From positions 52,775,617 to 52,839,616 of the forward strand of contig CM034541.1 in assembly GCA_020002185.1 (NCBI GenBank): 64,000 nucleotides of DNA, read 5' to 3'. This DNA comes from Paraescarpia echinospica (taxonomy: Eukaryota > Annelida > Polychaeta > Sabellida > Siboglinidae). The position numbers and the translations under genes were made by a program. The notes beneath the pieces were generated by a model, which saw only the letters and a program-made list of their open reading frames with translations, had not been told where the DNA came from and searched no databases. This document shows, one piece after another, positions 32,837 to 43,691 of this stretch. How positions within the stretch are numbered: the first letter of the stretch is position 1; each line of letters begins with the position of its first letter.

Positions 32837-33627
32837 AAAAAAAAAATGGGTGACTTACTGTTGTTAAACTTCTCACTTGGTAAGTTGGTTTGTAACATTC
32901 CGGCATATTAATTGTTGCCTGCTATTTGTGGGACATGGTTATGTGCCACTATTCAACATATATCGGATGTTTCTTCCAGGTATCAATAGAGGTGTAGGTT
33001 TTGTTTTAAATATTTCAATTGAATGATTATTCCTACTGAGTGTTTTCTTCTCGTCCAGTTCATTTGCTATCAGTGACAACGACTTCTCTATATGCAATCC
33101 ATTAAGTTCTGAGCATTTTGACGTGCTATTTCCCAATTATGCTAGGATACTAAATTCACTCTCAATTTCTACAGCTTACTATGTCTCCATCTTTGTTGTA
33201 ATCGGAAACCGTTGCCGGTGTACTGGTCTGGATGGACGTTCCGGTCTGAGAGTAAGTTCCGGTTCCGTTTTGCGTATTGCGCATGCTCGCGCAAGCGCAG
33301 TATATCAAAATCGACCAACTGTGAGCAACGTGACCTCAGGTGACCGATCAACTTTGACCCCGTGCCAGAAGTATGCGGCGACTGAGTTACATCGCTGTGA
33401 GCAACGTGACCTCAGGTGACCGATCAACTTTGACCCTTGCTCGATGCACTCGGTGACTGAGATATACAATTAATCATTTTTCGTTTGCTGTAGCGACCGT
33501 TACTCCACCGACCTATTTGCCCCCTACGTTGCTGAACAGGATCGTACATCTGCGTGTGACCACTGTCTACTGGCACATTAGTTAGTATCAGCTAGTTCAC
33601 ATATCTTTTGTTGAGAAAATACCTGTG
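32837..33627. other. upstream region of the 33.6 kb exon, with short repeats
   Basis: Starts with an A-run after block D. 33205-33290 contains, reversed, the ggaaccggaacttactctca/ccagaccagtacaccgg motif that is tandem at 39189-39395. 33321-33470 is a 76-bp direct duplication beginning gtgagcaacgtgacctcagg. The region is GC-richer and may include a promoter or 5' UTR for the exon at 33628, but no core element is recognisable. Confidence 0.5.
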
Positions 33628-33775
33628 ATGCAGCGGGAGAAAATAGGAGATGAGTACCGACGGTACATGACTTGCATAAGGCATTACCTAGTCACAAAAA
33701 AGCACTTGGTGTGTGAAAAGCGAATGCGCAATGCTGTTTTGAAAGCTACGCAGCATGGCAAATATCAAGTAGACG
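33628..33775 (+). CDS. possible first coding exon (unknown product)
   Basis: ATG at 33628 opens a frame MQREKIGDEYRRYMTCIR, continuing HYLVTKKHLVCEKRMRN and HGKYQVD. It ends at a consensus donor (gacg|gtgagt, GT at 33776). The basic, helical composition and the perfect donor argue for a real exon. The Ulp1-like exons begin 2.2 kb downstream on the same strand, so this may be their first exon. Phase at the donor is 1 while the 36004 exon starts in phase 0, so at least one further exon would be needed between them. Family not recognised. Confidence 0.4.
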
Positions 33776-35079
33776 GTGAGTAGACAGTCCAGCCCCAGCC
33801 CAGGGCCAGGCTAATAGTCTGTAGCCTAGCGTGTAGTATACTATGCCATAACCCAGTCTATTAATATGGGTTTCTTAAATGATATAGGTGTCAGAATAGG
33901 GGCCTATGTTTTTGACAAAAGTATAATTACGAAACGATGGCTGGACGCAATGCCAATGACGTGGCTATTAATACAACTGCTCTGCAGGCCCACTGTTTAT
34001 TACCTAGAATGGTTATTATTCTTATCTTTCTGTGGGTTGTACCTCTTGATTTCCTGAAGCATAAATAAATATTCCTTTGACAAAACAGACACCCATGGCA
34101 GTCATTACAGGTTGGTGGTTATTTTTTGGCAACTATTAATAAAAATTGCACTCAACCTAAGATGTCAAATGGCTTCAGTCTTATATGACCAAATGTACTG
34201 CTAGTATGTCACTACTTGAAATTAGTTAATTGTGAATTCTATTTTGTGAATATTCTTTCAGCTGAAATTATTAACGCTATTAAACAATCGTTTTACCTAA
34301 AAATGTATAGGCTTAGCCTAGGGGCCTACCACTAAAATGTACACCAACCTAAATACCAATGTATTTGACCATATATAGTGCAATTAATGAATGAAATAGA
34401 TTAATAAATCATGGACAATCACTCGCTATCAATATTGCAGTTAGCACAGGTACTTACATTGTTATTGTCACACTGCACTGTACTGTATTTGTGTATGAAT
34501 AGTTATATTTCCTTTCTCGGAAGTAGACACAGTGACACATAAGCTTATTGACAGTGTGTGGGAATACTGTTACATGACAGTAAGGAATTTACTAATTAAT
34601 TGTATCATACTGACTTGGTACTCTTTGTAGTGTTAAATTGTATCAAGTGAATTATGACATTCTCTGCATAGTTTGCTCAGGCCCTTATCACTAGAATTTA
34701 GACCCCTACTGCCCTAGGCTATGGCAGTGCAGCATAGGTAACTTGTGTTGGTAATTTCATCCATCATTTATGTAGTAAGCTTTACTGATAATTGTAACAA
34801 GTGAACAATACTATTTTGCAGCATCTGCAAATTTTGTAAATGGCCTTTATTAAGTTGTCTGTTTTTAATTGAAACTTGAAACAGTGGTTTCCTTTTTAAC
34901 ATTGTTTATTTTAAATTAAGAGTACACCTGTAGATGCTAATGTCTCAGTATCTGTTGGTGGTTCAAATCCGCCAGGTAAATGCACAAACCTTTGTGCACA
35001 ATTACCCCTGGCATGGGCTTATTGACCGATACATTGCATCTGCGAGTATGATTATGTCGATATTTAATTAAAATGACTT
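33776..35079. other. intron or intergenic sequence
   Basis: AT-rich; the 63-codon frame at 33866-34057 has no domain. A B-box-like ggttcaaatcc at about 34963 hints at an old tRNA-derived fragment but has no matching A box. Confidence 0.4.
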
Positions 35080-35710
35080 TCAATTATGCAACAGTTGAAG
35101 CATCAGATATAGTCCATTGAAAAAAGATCCAAACAACTGATTTACCCCATACCTTCATTGTCCACCTAACAAGATTGCCACACAGAGAATTAACTCTAGA
35201 TGGCAGGTGGACAAGGAAGCCTTTTGGCTTATTGAGAGCCCAACCCTTTTTATCCAACCCTTCTGCATCCCGCCCTTCTGAGGTGTGTCGATTGCATGTT
35301 TACACATATTAACGCAGCAAACACCCACACAATCAGCAGATAATCTGTTCTATTCATTTACAATCCTTTGTGAAAAGTAGAACATTCTTATACCTAATCT
35401 ACACTCCTCCTTTACTAATATAACTTCATGTCCTCTAGTACTTCTATCCTTCCTGAGAAAAAAGTATTTCTATCAATATTTTCATAACCATTCAATATTT
35501 TAAACACTTCTATCTCATCTCCTCTCAATCTCCTGGACTCTAGTTTTGTTAAACCATCTTCTTTTAGGTGTATTTCATAACTAAGATCCCTCAGTTTTTG
35601 TATCATTTTAATCGCTCTCCTCTGTACTCTTTGTAGAATTTCTATGTCTTTCTTGCGATATGGCCTCCACGCTTGTATACAATATTCTAATTGAGGCCTG
35701 GTGTAGAACT
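35080..35710 (-). pseudogene. LINE polymerase C-terminus and 3' region
   Basis: The minus strand from 35700 reads LEYCIQAWRPYRKKDIEIL, then KLRDLSYEIHLKEDGLTKLE, RRLRGDEIEVFKILNGYENI and, after a frame change, FSQRIVNE and LSADCV. This is the conserved C-terminal block of CR1/Jockey-group LINE polymerases. It is 5'-truncated at about 35710 and carries internal stops. It lies antisense within the intron upstream of the Ulp1-like exons. Confidence 0.85.
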
Positions 35711-36003
35711 AAACTGCCAGAAGTCAAAATAATGGAACACCATGTAGAAACTGTAAATAACACATTTTATTTAAAATATAATCAAAAATACTAATATATT
35801 TGATTATCTGTAAATTATTTAACTATGTTATTTGTAGCTTAGGCTAATAAATGTGTTAATATTATATTATTAAGTTTCGACCACCTGTACATTGTTGAGT
35901 GAGTTAGTCTGATTTTGTTCAAGTAACAATGGGTTCAAACTGTGATACCCTTACACTTATGTTTTTTTACAAGCAGTAATGTGTGTTACTTATTTTTCGC
36001 TAG

Positions 36004-36155
36004 GTATGCTTTGCCAACTACCATTGGATCATGCTGCCCATCTGCCACCAGAACCATTGGTTCCTGCTGGTGCCAAATGCACAGGACAAGACAGTCGCAG
36101 TGCTGGACTCACTGCCGCAGGAGACGAGATGAAACAAGTTTGTCGCCCTATGGCA
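36004..36155 (+). pseudogene. Ulp1/SENP-like C48 protease, exon with catalytic His and Asp
   Basis: Acceptor ttttcgctag and donor gca|gtaagt bound a phase-0 exon reading VCFANYHWIMLPICHQNHWF, then LLVPNAQDKTVAVLDSLPQ. N-H-W and D-S-L are the His and Asp motifs of Ulp1/SENP peptidases (family C48), which cleave SUMO-like modifiers. An in-frame TGA at 36130-36132 interrupts ETR*NKFVALWQ, while both sides keep the expected sequence. The exon ends in phase 2 and joins the 36603 exon exactly. It is therefore either a recent pseudogene, a sequencing error, or a polymorphic null. Intact splice sites and phase argue that it was functional recently. Confidence 0.72.
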
Positions 36156-36602
36156 GTAAGTGTTACCTTCCAACAAACTAGTGTAACCATTCCCACTGCT
36201 TGTGTGCACTACAATCACTTTCTTATAGTTTCTAGCCCTATGTTGGTTAACAACTGCTATAACACCACTTACTGATTATGTGTGTCTTTACACATGTCCA
36301 TGTTTTCATTGGTGTAGTAAAACAGTGGAGACAGGGCTCGTTGTCTACTGCAGTGTTTATGGTAACATAGCCTTTCAGTCATGCCTGCTGTTGATTAGTG
36401 ATATGTTTTATGCAGGAGTATGTAGATTATTTTAACATGTGCCCCTGTAGTCAGACTATACTTTCAATACACTTTGCAAATAATTGTTATATCTGGATAG
36501 TATGGATATTGTTTCTGCATTCGTAGGTCCGTTATTTTTAAGAGATGCCTGAATGAAGATGCAAGATGACTGATAAATGTGAACAGATTTCTGTCCTTCC
36601 AG

Positions 36603-36720
36603 GAAGTACACGCAAGCGAGAAATGCAAAGCTGGGCTTGCCATTGGAGACATGGACAGCCATAAAAGTAAGATGTGGTCAGCAGGAAGACAGCCACAGTT
36701 GTGGTGTGTTCACAATGATG
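36603..36720 (+). CDS. Ulp1/SENP-like C48 protease, exon with catalytic Cys
   Basis: Acceptor ccttccag and donor atg|gtgagc enclose KYTQARNAKLGLPLETWTAI, then VRCGQQEDSHSCGVFTMM. GQQ supplies the oxyanion-hole Gln and SCGVF the nucleophile Cys of C48 peptidases. Entry phase (2+1) matches the previous exon and exit is phase 0, as the next exon requires. His, Asp, Gln and Cys are thus all present across two exons in the correct order. C48 domains occur both in host SUMO proteases and in several DNA transposon families, so host origin is not settled. Confidence 0.75.
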
Positions 36721-37187
36721 GTGAGCATCATTTGAGAAACAATTAGGTCTTACCATTAATTGTAATTTAGGATATATTAAGACAATAAATTCCTGCCAAT
36801 TTGAAAAAAAACAGCAAATGTGCCAATCCTCCACATGGTGCTATATACACAGAGACACAATAGTCTGTTTCCTGGCATATTCCCACATGACATTTGCTAT
36901 GTTATATATATGAACAGTTTTTTGCAATGCTGGTTACATAAAACGTCCCTCACTGATGTAGGAATGAAAACTTCACATGATACACACTAACTGCCAGCTC
37001 GATTACAGTAACATTGAGCATGTTATCACACTACCAAGTAGGTTTGTGTAAAGTAGTATACTTCACAGAAATAGCAAAGGAAAATTGTGACCTGTGTCTA
37101 TGTATGTTATTAAGGGATGATATGTTTTCAGATGAGTGTATTATTTATGTAAGGAAATGTTAACATTAATGTGTATCTGTATTCCAG

Positions 37188-37289
37188 TATGCAAAGGCCA
37201 TCATCATTGGAGTACCACCTTACAAGATACGCCAGTGCCATGTCAGAAAGGCAGTATTAGCAGAGTTCCTGCAATACAAGAAACAGTAA
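37188..37289 (+). CDS. Ulp1/SENP-like C48 protease, terminal exon
   Basis: Acceptor gtattccag is followed in phase 0 by YAKAIIIGVPPYKIRQCHVR, then KAVLAEFLQYKKQ and TAA at 37287. This fits the short helical C-terminus after the catalytic Cys in C48 domains (YA...I.G at the helix start). The three exons give ~124 residues. The N-terminal half of the domain (the usual W-L-N-D motif) was not found in the window, so upstream exons are missing or unrecognised. Confidence 0.7.
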   Translation, partial: YAKAIIIGVPPYKIRQCHVRKAVLAEFLQYKKQ

Positions 37290-38235
37290 TGGCACATGCA
37301 GCACTGAATATATACTTTAGTTTGTCATCTTACTATTTTAATCTCACCTCATCCTATTATTTGATGGCTCTTAGTGTAATTTATTATTTAAACGAGTTTA
37401 TTAATTATCTATGTTTTAGGTATAATGCCCTTATATTTAAATTGTTTTTTAATTCAATGTACGATTCTTAGTTGTATTGTTTTTATGATATTTAACTTAA
37501 TATTTTAATGATCTAACTATACAGGTTTGGTATTATGATTGTATTGTAAAGCATCATAGAGCACTGTGTGATTATGGCGCTATATAAATATCTTACTTTT
37601 ATTATTACAGTCATGCAGTCATGCTATATATGAATTAATGATTATTTGTGACAATGGTTTTATTTCTGAATAATTGAATTTTATATTACTTGGCTGATTA
37701 AATATTATGATATACTTTATTTGTAGCAATGTTGTATTGCAAGCGAGTGCAGCGTTATATAACGGGCTACGTTGTTTGGTTCTTTGTAAATGTATGCCAA
37801 TCATTTTAGTGTATTCCTGTTGTTTTATGTTACTTTGTTTAATGTAATAACAATCACAGCTTTAGTTTCATAAGGATCTCCTCATTTACGTTACATTAGA
37901 TTGCCCATAATGTGACGTAAATATGTATAACCAGAAAGGCTAATGTTATCTACGAGTTAATAATTATTTGTAACAATAGGTTTATTTTTTTATAATTGCA
38001 TTTGATCACTTGTCTGATGAAACATAACAGTATTATACAAAAAGGGCTAGTTTTGATCTGTGTAAATATTTTTTTTTTTATATTTCATTTAATAATACTA
38101 CTTGAACTGTTATGTCACACATAATTATACACGTTGACATGATAATAAATGTTTACTTATGTAAGTCGTGAATGCATGACCCGTTTCCATAAATGTATTA
38201 AAGAATTGTTGAGTTACTCGGAGTTGCGTTGGGAA
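37290..38235. other. 3' region of the protease gene, AT-rich, with LINE-tail motif
   Basis: 37505-37612 ends with gattatggcgctatataaat and ttattattac, a non-LTR 3'-tail style. About 37630-37700 and 37960-38030 look like diverged copies of one another (attatttgtgacaatggttt against attatttgtaacaataggtt). No coding sequence. Confidence 0.45.
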
Positions 38236-38251
38236 AAACTGTTTGGAAATG

Positions 38252-38910
38252 GTGACCCCAAGATCCCCACCCTCCGTACGAATTTTGAAGTGCCTCAATG
38301 GGACTTCTAGACTGCACACAAAATGTCAGCCCCATATTTCCAAAACTTATGGAGATAAGTGCTATTTTTTAATTGTGACCCCCAGTCCGCCACCCCGGAC
38401 AAATTTAGAGAAAAATATAAAACTACGAACCATCCCAATGGGTACGCTAGATCGCATAAAATGTCTGCCCCATACAGGCATGGCTGGCCCAGATAAGTGC
38501 CATTTTAAAATTGTGACCCCCCACATTTTGATTTTTTTTAAATATCTAGATCCCAATGGGCTTGCTAGATCAAACACAAAAGTTCAACTCCACATATGAC
38601 AAAATGACAGAGATAAGTGCAATTTTTAAATTGTGACCTCCCCGAGAACCCCACCACCTGGATGAATTTCGAAAAAAAACTATGTACAAACTACCCCAAC
38701 GGACACCCTAAATCACACACAAAATGTCAGCTTCATACATGTTAAATTAACAGAGATATGTGTCATTTATAAATTGTTACCCCCCAAGATCCCTACCCCC
38801 AACGAATTTATAAAAATCTAAATCTACGAACCATCCCCAATGGGCCTGCTAGATTATACAACAAATTTCAGCTTCATACATGCCAAACTGACGGAGATAA
38901 GTATGTGTCA
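38252..38910. repeat. diverged ~130-bp tandem repeat, 5 copies
   Basis: Units start at gtgacccc-type motifs at 38252, 38375, 38513, 38633 and 38776. Each has a ccccaatggg...gctagat core, a caaaatgtcagcc segment and an agataagtgc end. Unit lengths are 120-143 bp with many substitutions, so the array is old compared with the homogeneous minisatellites elsewhere in the window. Confidence 0.8.
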
Positions 38911-39188
38911 TGTTATTTAAAATGCGGAGATTTGTGTTTACCACAAAACCCGCTGTGCGTATAAAGCAGTGAAAACTGCAGCTCTGTGTGACGAAGTCGT
39001 AAGATACACAACGTCAACGCTCTGAGACAATGACATCAAAATAAACACATTTTGCTTTGCAAATAACTACAAGTTATGCTAATTATGAGGTTTTTTATGT
39101 ATACTAACAATTACAAAAGTAACCGTATCATTAACGGAAACTATCACACATTCTTTCGGTAAACACCGTGTTAAGCTGGCTACAAATA
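38911..39188. other. spacer
   Basis: No feature recognised. Confidence 0.4.
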
Positions 39189-39395
39189 GGCGCTAACCTT
39201 TGACATGTATTGTGTGTACGTAAAACGGAACCGGAACTTACTCTCAGCCCGGAACCTCCTTCCAGACCATACAGCTGCGGGCCGAAAGTAGGCGCTAACC
39301 TTTGACATGTACAATCGCATGCGCAATACGCTAAACGGAACCGGAACTTACTCTCAGACCGGAACCTCCTTCCAGACCAGTACACCGGTTGTTCA
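39189..39395. repeat. 102-bp tandem duplication
   Basis: Two units beginning ggcgctaacctttgacatgt at 39189 and 39291. Each contains cggaaccggaacttactctc and ggaacctccttccagacca. The second half of the unit occurs reversed at 33205-33290. Confidence 0.85.
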
Positions 39396-39429
39396 CAATT
39401 CTGCGCCAACGTTCAAATTAAGAATGCTG

Positions 39430-39850
39430 CTTCATTAACAGGATATGTTAGTCCCAAACCTGGACCAGCTATTAGTCACAACATCTGTTTTGCCACGACT
39501 AATATTCGGTCTATTTGTGGCAAGACAGCATCTTTGGGTGACTTGGCTTTAAAAAAAAAATTCTTGCTGTCGCGGAAACGTGGCTGAAACCAATCGTTAC
39601 TGCGGCATATATGTATTGCTGGTCTAACACCTCCAGGATGTTCTTTCTTTCACCAACTGCGGTTAGTTGGGAAAGGTGATGGAGTGGCTTTCCTCTTATT
39701 GGAGCATTTAAACATTAATGTACATTCGGTTCCTTCATACTCCAGCGTTGAGACTATGTGTGTTGCCATTTCTGGTTCTTTTTTTCAGCCTATTCCATCG
39801 GCTTTTATCGTTCACCAGGATATTCAGTTAATTTCTTCGAACAGTTTTTG
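39430..39850 (+). pseudogene. CR1-like LINE endonuclease fragment
   Basis: The + strand reads, over three frames, NIRSICGKTASLGDLAL, AETWLKPIVT, LVGKGDGVAFLLLEHLNINV, SVETMCVAIS and FYRSPGYSVNFFEQFLE. This is the ordered first half of a LINE endonuclease domain (W-L, G-x-G-G-V-A, R-S-P-G). Frame changes and stops mark it as dead. It is truncated where the next element's tail begins. Confidence 0.75.
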
Positions 39851-40010
39851 GAATTGGAATTGGAATTGAAACAATTTATTCTACAATAAACAAACAAAAG
39901 CACAAAATGCAACACAAATTTTACAATAGTTAGTCTATGTCGGGAGACTCTCACTAAGGCTCAAAACCGCTAGCGTGAGAGCCCCCCCAGGAAAAGAATA
40001 TTTACTGCAA
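39845..40010 (-). mobile_element. non-LTR 3' end with (AATTCC)n tail
   Basis: Begins with ttggaattggaattggaatt followed by gaaacaatttattctacaat. Read on the minus strand this is an element end followed by an (AATTCC)3-like tail. It abuts the preceding LINE fragment, suggesting insertion into it. The upstream body to about 40000 has no coding similarity. Confidence 0.5.
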
Positions 40011-40675
40011 TTAGTCAATTAAACATAGATAGAACATATAAATGATTATACTTTTATGTCATTCATATCCGTATTCTCCCACTGTGGTGCACACCATAAA
40101 AATATGAAACGATTTGGTAGAATATACACAAGCTCGCCATAATCCAGCACAATAATGAGGAGCCTACATGTGATTTATCAATGGCTATTTCGTTTCATAG
40201 GAAAACATTTAATTGGAGAACAGAATACCGTGCTCGGTTTAGACTAAAATATAGTTTGCTGTTAGTCGCAATTGCTTCTTATATCATGAAAGCAAGACAC
40301 GACACAGATACTAAACTGTTAGTATAAACGGAGGCAGGTTAGATCTACATAACCAGGGCTGCTCTGGTTCGGGAATACACATGGAAATCGGCCTATTAGT
40401 AAAAAGGTGATACCATTAGGCAATATGAGTGGTTTCGAATCAATTTATGCAGATACAAGCATGTAGGCTTTTTATTATATAATATTGTGTTGCCTACATA
40501 TATAGCAATAAACAATCGTGCAATTATGTTGGTATTGATCCAAAATATATTTCTTCAGATATAAAGAGAAACCGTGAAGGCTATGCGTATTGACCTGTTC
40601 CGTAATTCTAGGTGGCATGTTTCTGATTAGAGCTGGTAGTATCTTATACATTTTCTAGCTTGGGAGGTACGGATC
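40011..40675. other. non-coding stretch
   Basis: AT-rich; no feature recognised. Confidence 0.4.
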
Positions 40676-40885
40676 TTGCACTCTATGAGGCGGTGTTTGG
40701 CACGGAATGTGTGGAGTAGGAACTTACGTTCTATCAGGCGGTGGTTAGGACATAATGTGTGGCACAGGGTATTGCAATCTATGCGGCGGTATTTGGCACG
40801 GAATGTGTGGAGCAGGAACTTACGTTCTATCAGGCGGTGGTTGGCACGGAATGTGTGGGACAGGATCGTTATCCTATGCGGCGTG
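40676..40885. repeat. 51-bp minisatellite, 4 copies
   Basis: The unit contains ggcggtatttggcacggaat and gtgtgg, with alternate units sharing extra variants (aggaacttacgttctatcag), so the array is also a doubled ~102-bp unit. In one frame it gives a 17-residue repeat (RSIRRWLARNVWSRNL), which I regard as incidental. Confidence 0.8.
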
Positions 40886-40929
40886 AATATGGAAGCCGGT
40901 GTAAGTGCGTGAGGACGTGTGTCATATAT

Positions 40930-41225
40930 AGAGTTATTTGGAGCGCCGTGGTGCAGTGACTAGAACTTCGTACTCTTGAACGAGAGAACCCGAGTTCGAC
41001 TACTGTGCTGTCGTGTCGAACTTTGGTCAGCTTCGTTGCTCCAGTTCACTCGGTTCTATTAATACGTACCTGGCTATAAACTGTGGTAGATGTTTGTATA
41101 CGAATAGTCTTCGGTTATTAACTGCAACATGGCTGGGTGCTACTCATAGAAGGCAAGGTGTTTTTTGCTTGAACAGGTCTGCCAGGGAGTAAAGCGTAAA
41201 GCGCATTGAGCAGTCATGAGGACTG
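40930..41225 (+). mobile_element. tRNA-derived SINE, family A, full length
   Basis: The head has an A-box-like gtggtgcagtgactagaac and a B box gagttcgacta 35-40 bp later. The body contains gttgctccagttcactcg, a tataaactgtggtagatgtt segment, gcaacatggctgggtgc, acaggtctgccagggagt and aaagcgcattgagcagtcat. At least five other copies or fragments occur in this window, so the family is abundant. Confidence 0.8.
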
Positions 41226-41402
41226 CACACTGCACTGTATAGGAAGTTACCTTTTACCTTATATACGTTATATTCCCGCTTCAAGCAATTCTCCTCAACA
41301 CACGCGCGCAAATAGTTGTGCGAGTTGCCTCATGAAAAAAGAATGGCTAAAAAATTGTTATTGTTGTAATGAGAGTTTGTCTTACACACACGCAGGCTCG
41401 CG

Positions 41403-41464
<62 letters not shown>

Positions 41465-41727
41465 CGGAGATAAGAAATCATTTCTTTTCGTGGTCGATTT
41501 CTAATGGAATCTCGTCGGAACCCGCTTTGACTGCGCTGCTAACCGAGCATAGCAACGAACTGGACATCGCTGGGGATCTCACTGTTGGTTGACTGCAGTA
41601 GAATTGTGCGCAGGCGTAGGTAGCTAAAGGTGTTCATTAGATCGCGGTTTGAGGCGTTATGTGTTTGCGTAAACTCCTATGTTCGTTTATATTTAAAAAA
41701 TCACGTCGTTTACTAAGACACTCATCT
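41226..41727. other. spacer with (CA)n microsatellite
   Basis: A (GC)n(CA)n tract lies at about 41397-41462. The rest is unremarkable. Confidence 0.6.
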
Positions 41728-41812
41728 TAGCGTTAAGAACGTTCTTAGCCGCTTTATAAAACCGACCCTTGGGGGCGGTTTCATGTAGCGGCTAATACCG
41801 TTCTTAACGCTA
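41728..41812. repeat. 85-bp palindromic element
   Basis: Perfect 14-bp arms tagcgttaagaacg (41728-41741) and cgttcttaacgcta (41799-41812), followed inward by imperfect pairing of tagccgctttat with catgtagcggcta. It would form a long hairpin. Size and structure suit a tiny foldback or MITE. It abuts the LINE segment at 41813. Confidence 0.7.
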
Positions 41813-42385
41813 CGTGAACTATATTGGCTGCCAGTGAAATACCGGCTCCGCTTTAAGGTCAACACCTGTACGTATAAAGTGCTCAACGGATTGGCACCGG
41901 CATACATGAGCGACATTGTGGAGAAACATCTACTAACGCGTATCTTAAAATCAACGGAGACGTCCCTTCTCGTCGTACCTGTGCTACGGAGTTGAACTTA
42001 TGGTGAACGTTGTTTCAGCCGACACGCGGCCATACTGTAGAACGACTTGCCTGAGAACATTAAACAACTGAACACTCTTAGCTCTCTCAAGAGACGCCTA
42101 AAACACATATCTTTAAACTGGCGTACGACTGACGTGATTGAAATCGCTCTCGTTTTAATGGCATTGATATATATGCTAATGATTTATTCGTAATGTTTTA
42201 TTTATGTTTGTATTGTAAGTGTAATTTTATGTTTAAAGCAGTTCTTGTACGCTATTTTTTTAAATAAATAACACATATTTTATAGTTTTAGTTAATTGAT
42301 GCAGTTTTATATAAAGCGCCTGAGAGCATTTTATCTTAAGTGGATTTGGGCGTTATATAAATTCCGATATTATTATTATTATCGT
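41813..42385 (+). pseudogene. L2/CR1-like LINE C-terminus and 3' UTR
   Basis: The + strand reads ELYWLPVKYRLRFKVNTCTY, KVLNGLAPAYMSDIVEKHL, LLVVPVLRS, and in a second frame YGERCFSRH with NDLPENIKQLNTLSSLKRRL. These are the standard LINE C-terminal motifs. At least one stop and one frame change are present. The 3' UTR ends in gggcgttatataaattccga and (tta)n. The fragment is severely 5'-truncated. Confidence 0.85.
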
Positions 42386-42605
42386 CACAGTGTACACAGG
42401 ATAGGTTTTGTTCTGCTACACAATAAATGTGCACAAACGAACTGGAACATCACAGTGTACACAGGATAGGTTTTGTTCTGCTACACTATAAATGTGCACA
42501 ATTGAACTGGAACATTACAGTGCACACAGGCCAGGTTTTGTTCTACTACATAATAAATGTGCAAAAACTAACTGGAACATCACAGTGTACATACACTAGG
42601 TTTGT
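42386..42605. repeat. 65-bp minisatellite, about 3.4 copies
   Basis: actggaaca recurs at 42441, 42506 and 42571 (period 65). The unit contains cacagtgtacacaggatagg and ttttgttctgctaca. Confidence 0.85.
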
Positions 42606-43384
42606 TCTTTAGCAGAAAGGTAATAAAATGAGTTGGGGAAATCTGAATTGCGAAAACAGCTTTTAACAGTAATATGTGTGGGGGTATCTGTGTTGGGTAA
42701 TATGTTATTTGCAGCCGTAATAATAAGTTAGCACATTTCACACAACTAATATGTGTCTTGCTGTCAATATGTATGTGTCAGGCTTCAGGTCCCCCAAACT
42801 GATACTGCCCTGCTCCGTGCGCAGCTCCCAAAGCCAGTCCGGATATTTGTAGTCTTTCTTTCAGTTCTGACTATGTTCTCTGCTTGTACATGTTGGGTCT
42901 TCAGATACAGAAATAGGAATGTTTTTTACTCTGACCTAAATTATTAGTAGCATCCGCCATGTAGGTACTCCCCTGTGTTGAAGGATAGGCGGCTTATAGT
43001 TTCAGAAGGATGAACGTACTCTGGGCCATTTAAATACAAGTTTACCCAGAAATGACGGTGATCACGATTAAATAGGTGAATGGGCGATAATGTGAGGTAT
43101 CGGTCAATCGGACCTGTTTACCGATTAGAAGAACAATTTTACTAAAACTGAATTAAATGAAACTCACTTAATTTATCAACAGCATAACAATTCGATAGTA
43201 TCTTCCAAACTCTTGCTGTGTTAGCATGTACAGCTGAAACGGAATATGTGAACCGCACAGTCGCTGAAATGTCAACTTGAACGTCGCCATTATAAGCAGG
43301 TGTCGCCATATCGTGTCGGCGTTTGTGCGTCCGGATCACGGAGTTAGGTGCGAGTAACCAGCGTCAGTGAGATGGCTACTATTC
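42606..43384. other. non-coding stretch
   Basis: An acceptor-like tatgtgtcag precedes a short open segment at 42776-42900, but no domain is seen. A 36-bp sequence (gcgagtaaccagcgtcagtg) near 43350 recurs at about 43705. Confidence 0.4.
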
Positions 43385-43691
43385 AGAGTTCGCCCTGCGA
43401 CGTCGCGATCCGCCGCGGTTCGCCGCCGGAAGTTGAATTGTTACAAATGTCGCCATTCCTGTCATTAGGAACATCTTGGTTTCGGTAAAATCTCAACTTG
43501 CCATGCCCGAGTGTGAACTGAAGTGCTCAAACTACCAAAGATACCATTAAAAAGAATTACCATCAAATGTAAAACCAACTAGGGAGTTTAATTTTGGAGA
43601 CGCACTGGAGTAGCGCGCGTCGCGACGTCAGAACATCGTAACAAAATCGATTTTTGGGACTAAAAGCGATGTCGCGGTGGGCGCGAACTCT
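43385..43691. mobile_element. MITE-like element, ~307 bp
   Basis: The left end agagttcgccctgcgacgtc and right end (reversed) agagttcgcgcccaccgcga form imperfect terminal inverted repeats of ~22-26 bp. The interior is GC-rich near the ends with no coding potential. The flanks share a direct ~36-bp repeat (gtgagtaaccagcctccgtg type), longer than a normal target-site duplication. Superfamily unknown. Confidence 0.5.

Noticed and set aside
34920..35060. A tRNA gene or SINE suggested by ggttcaaatcc
   Set aside because: No A box at the right distance and no cloverleaf can be drawn.
40676..40912. An Arg-rich repeat protein (RSIRRWLARNVW)
   Set aside because: It is a 51-bp minisatellite whose length is a multiple of 3 by chance; the frame has no gene context.
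42756..42910. A missing RGP1 exon after the tatgtgtcag acceptor-like site
   Set aside because: None of the three frames matches conserved RGP1 segments.
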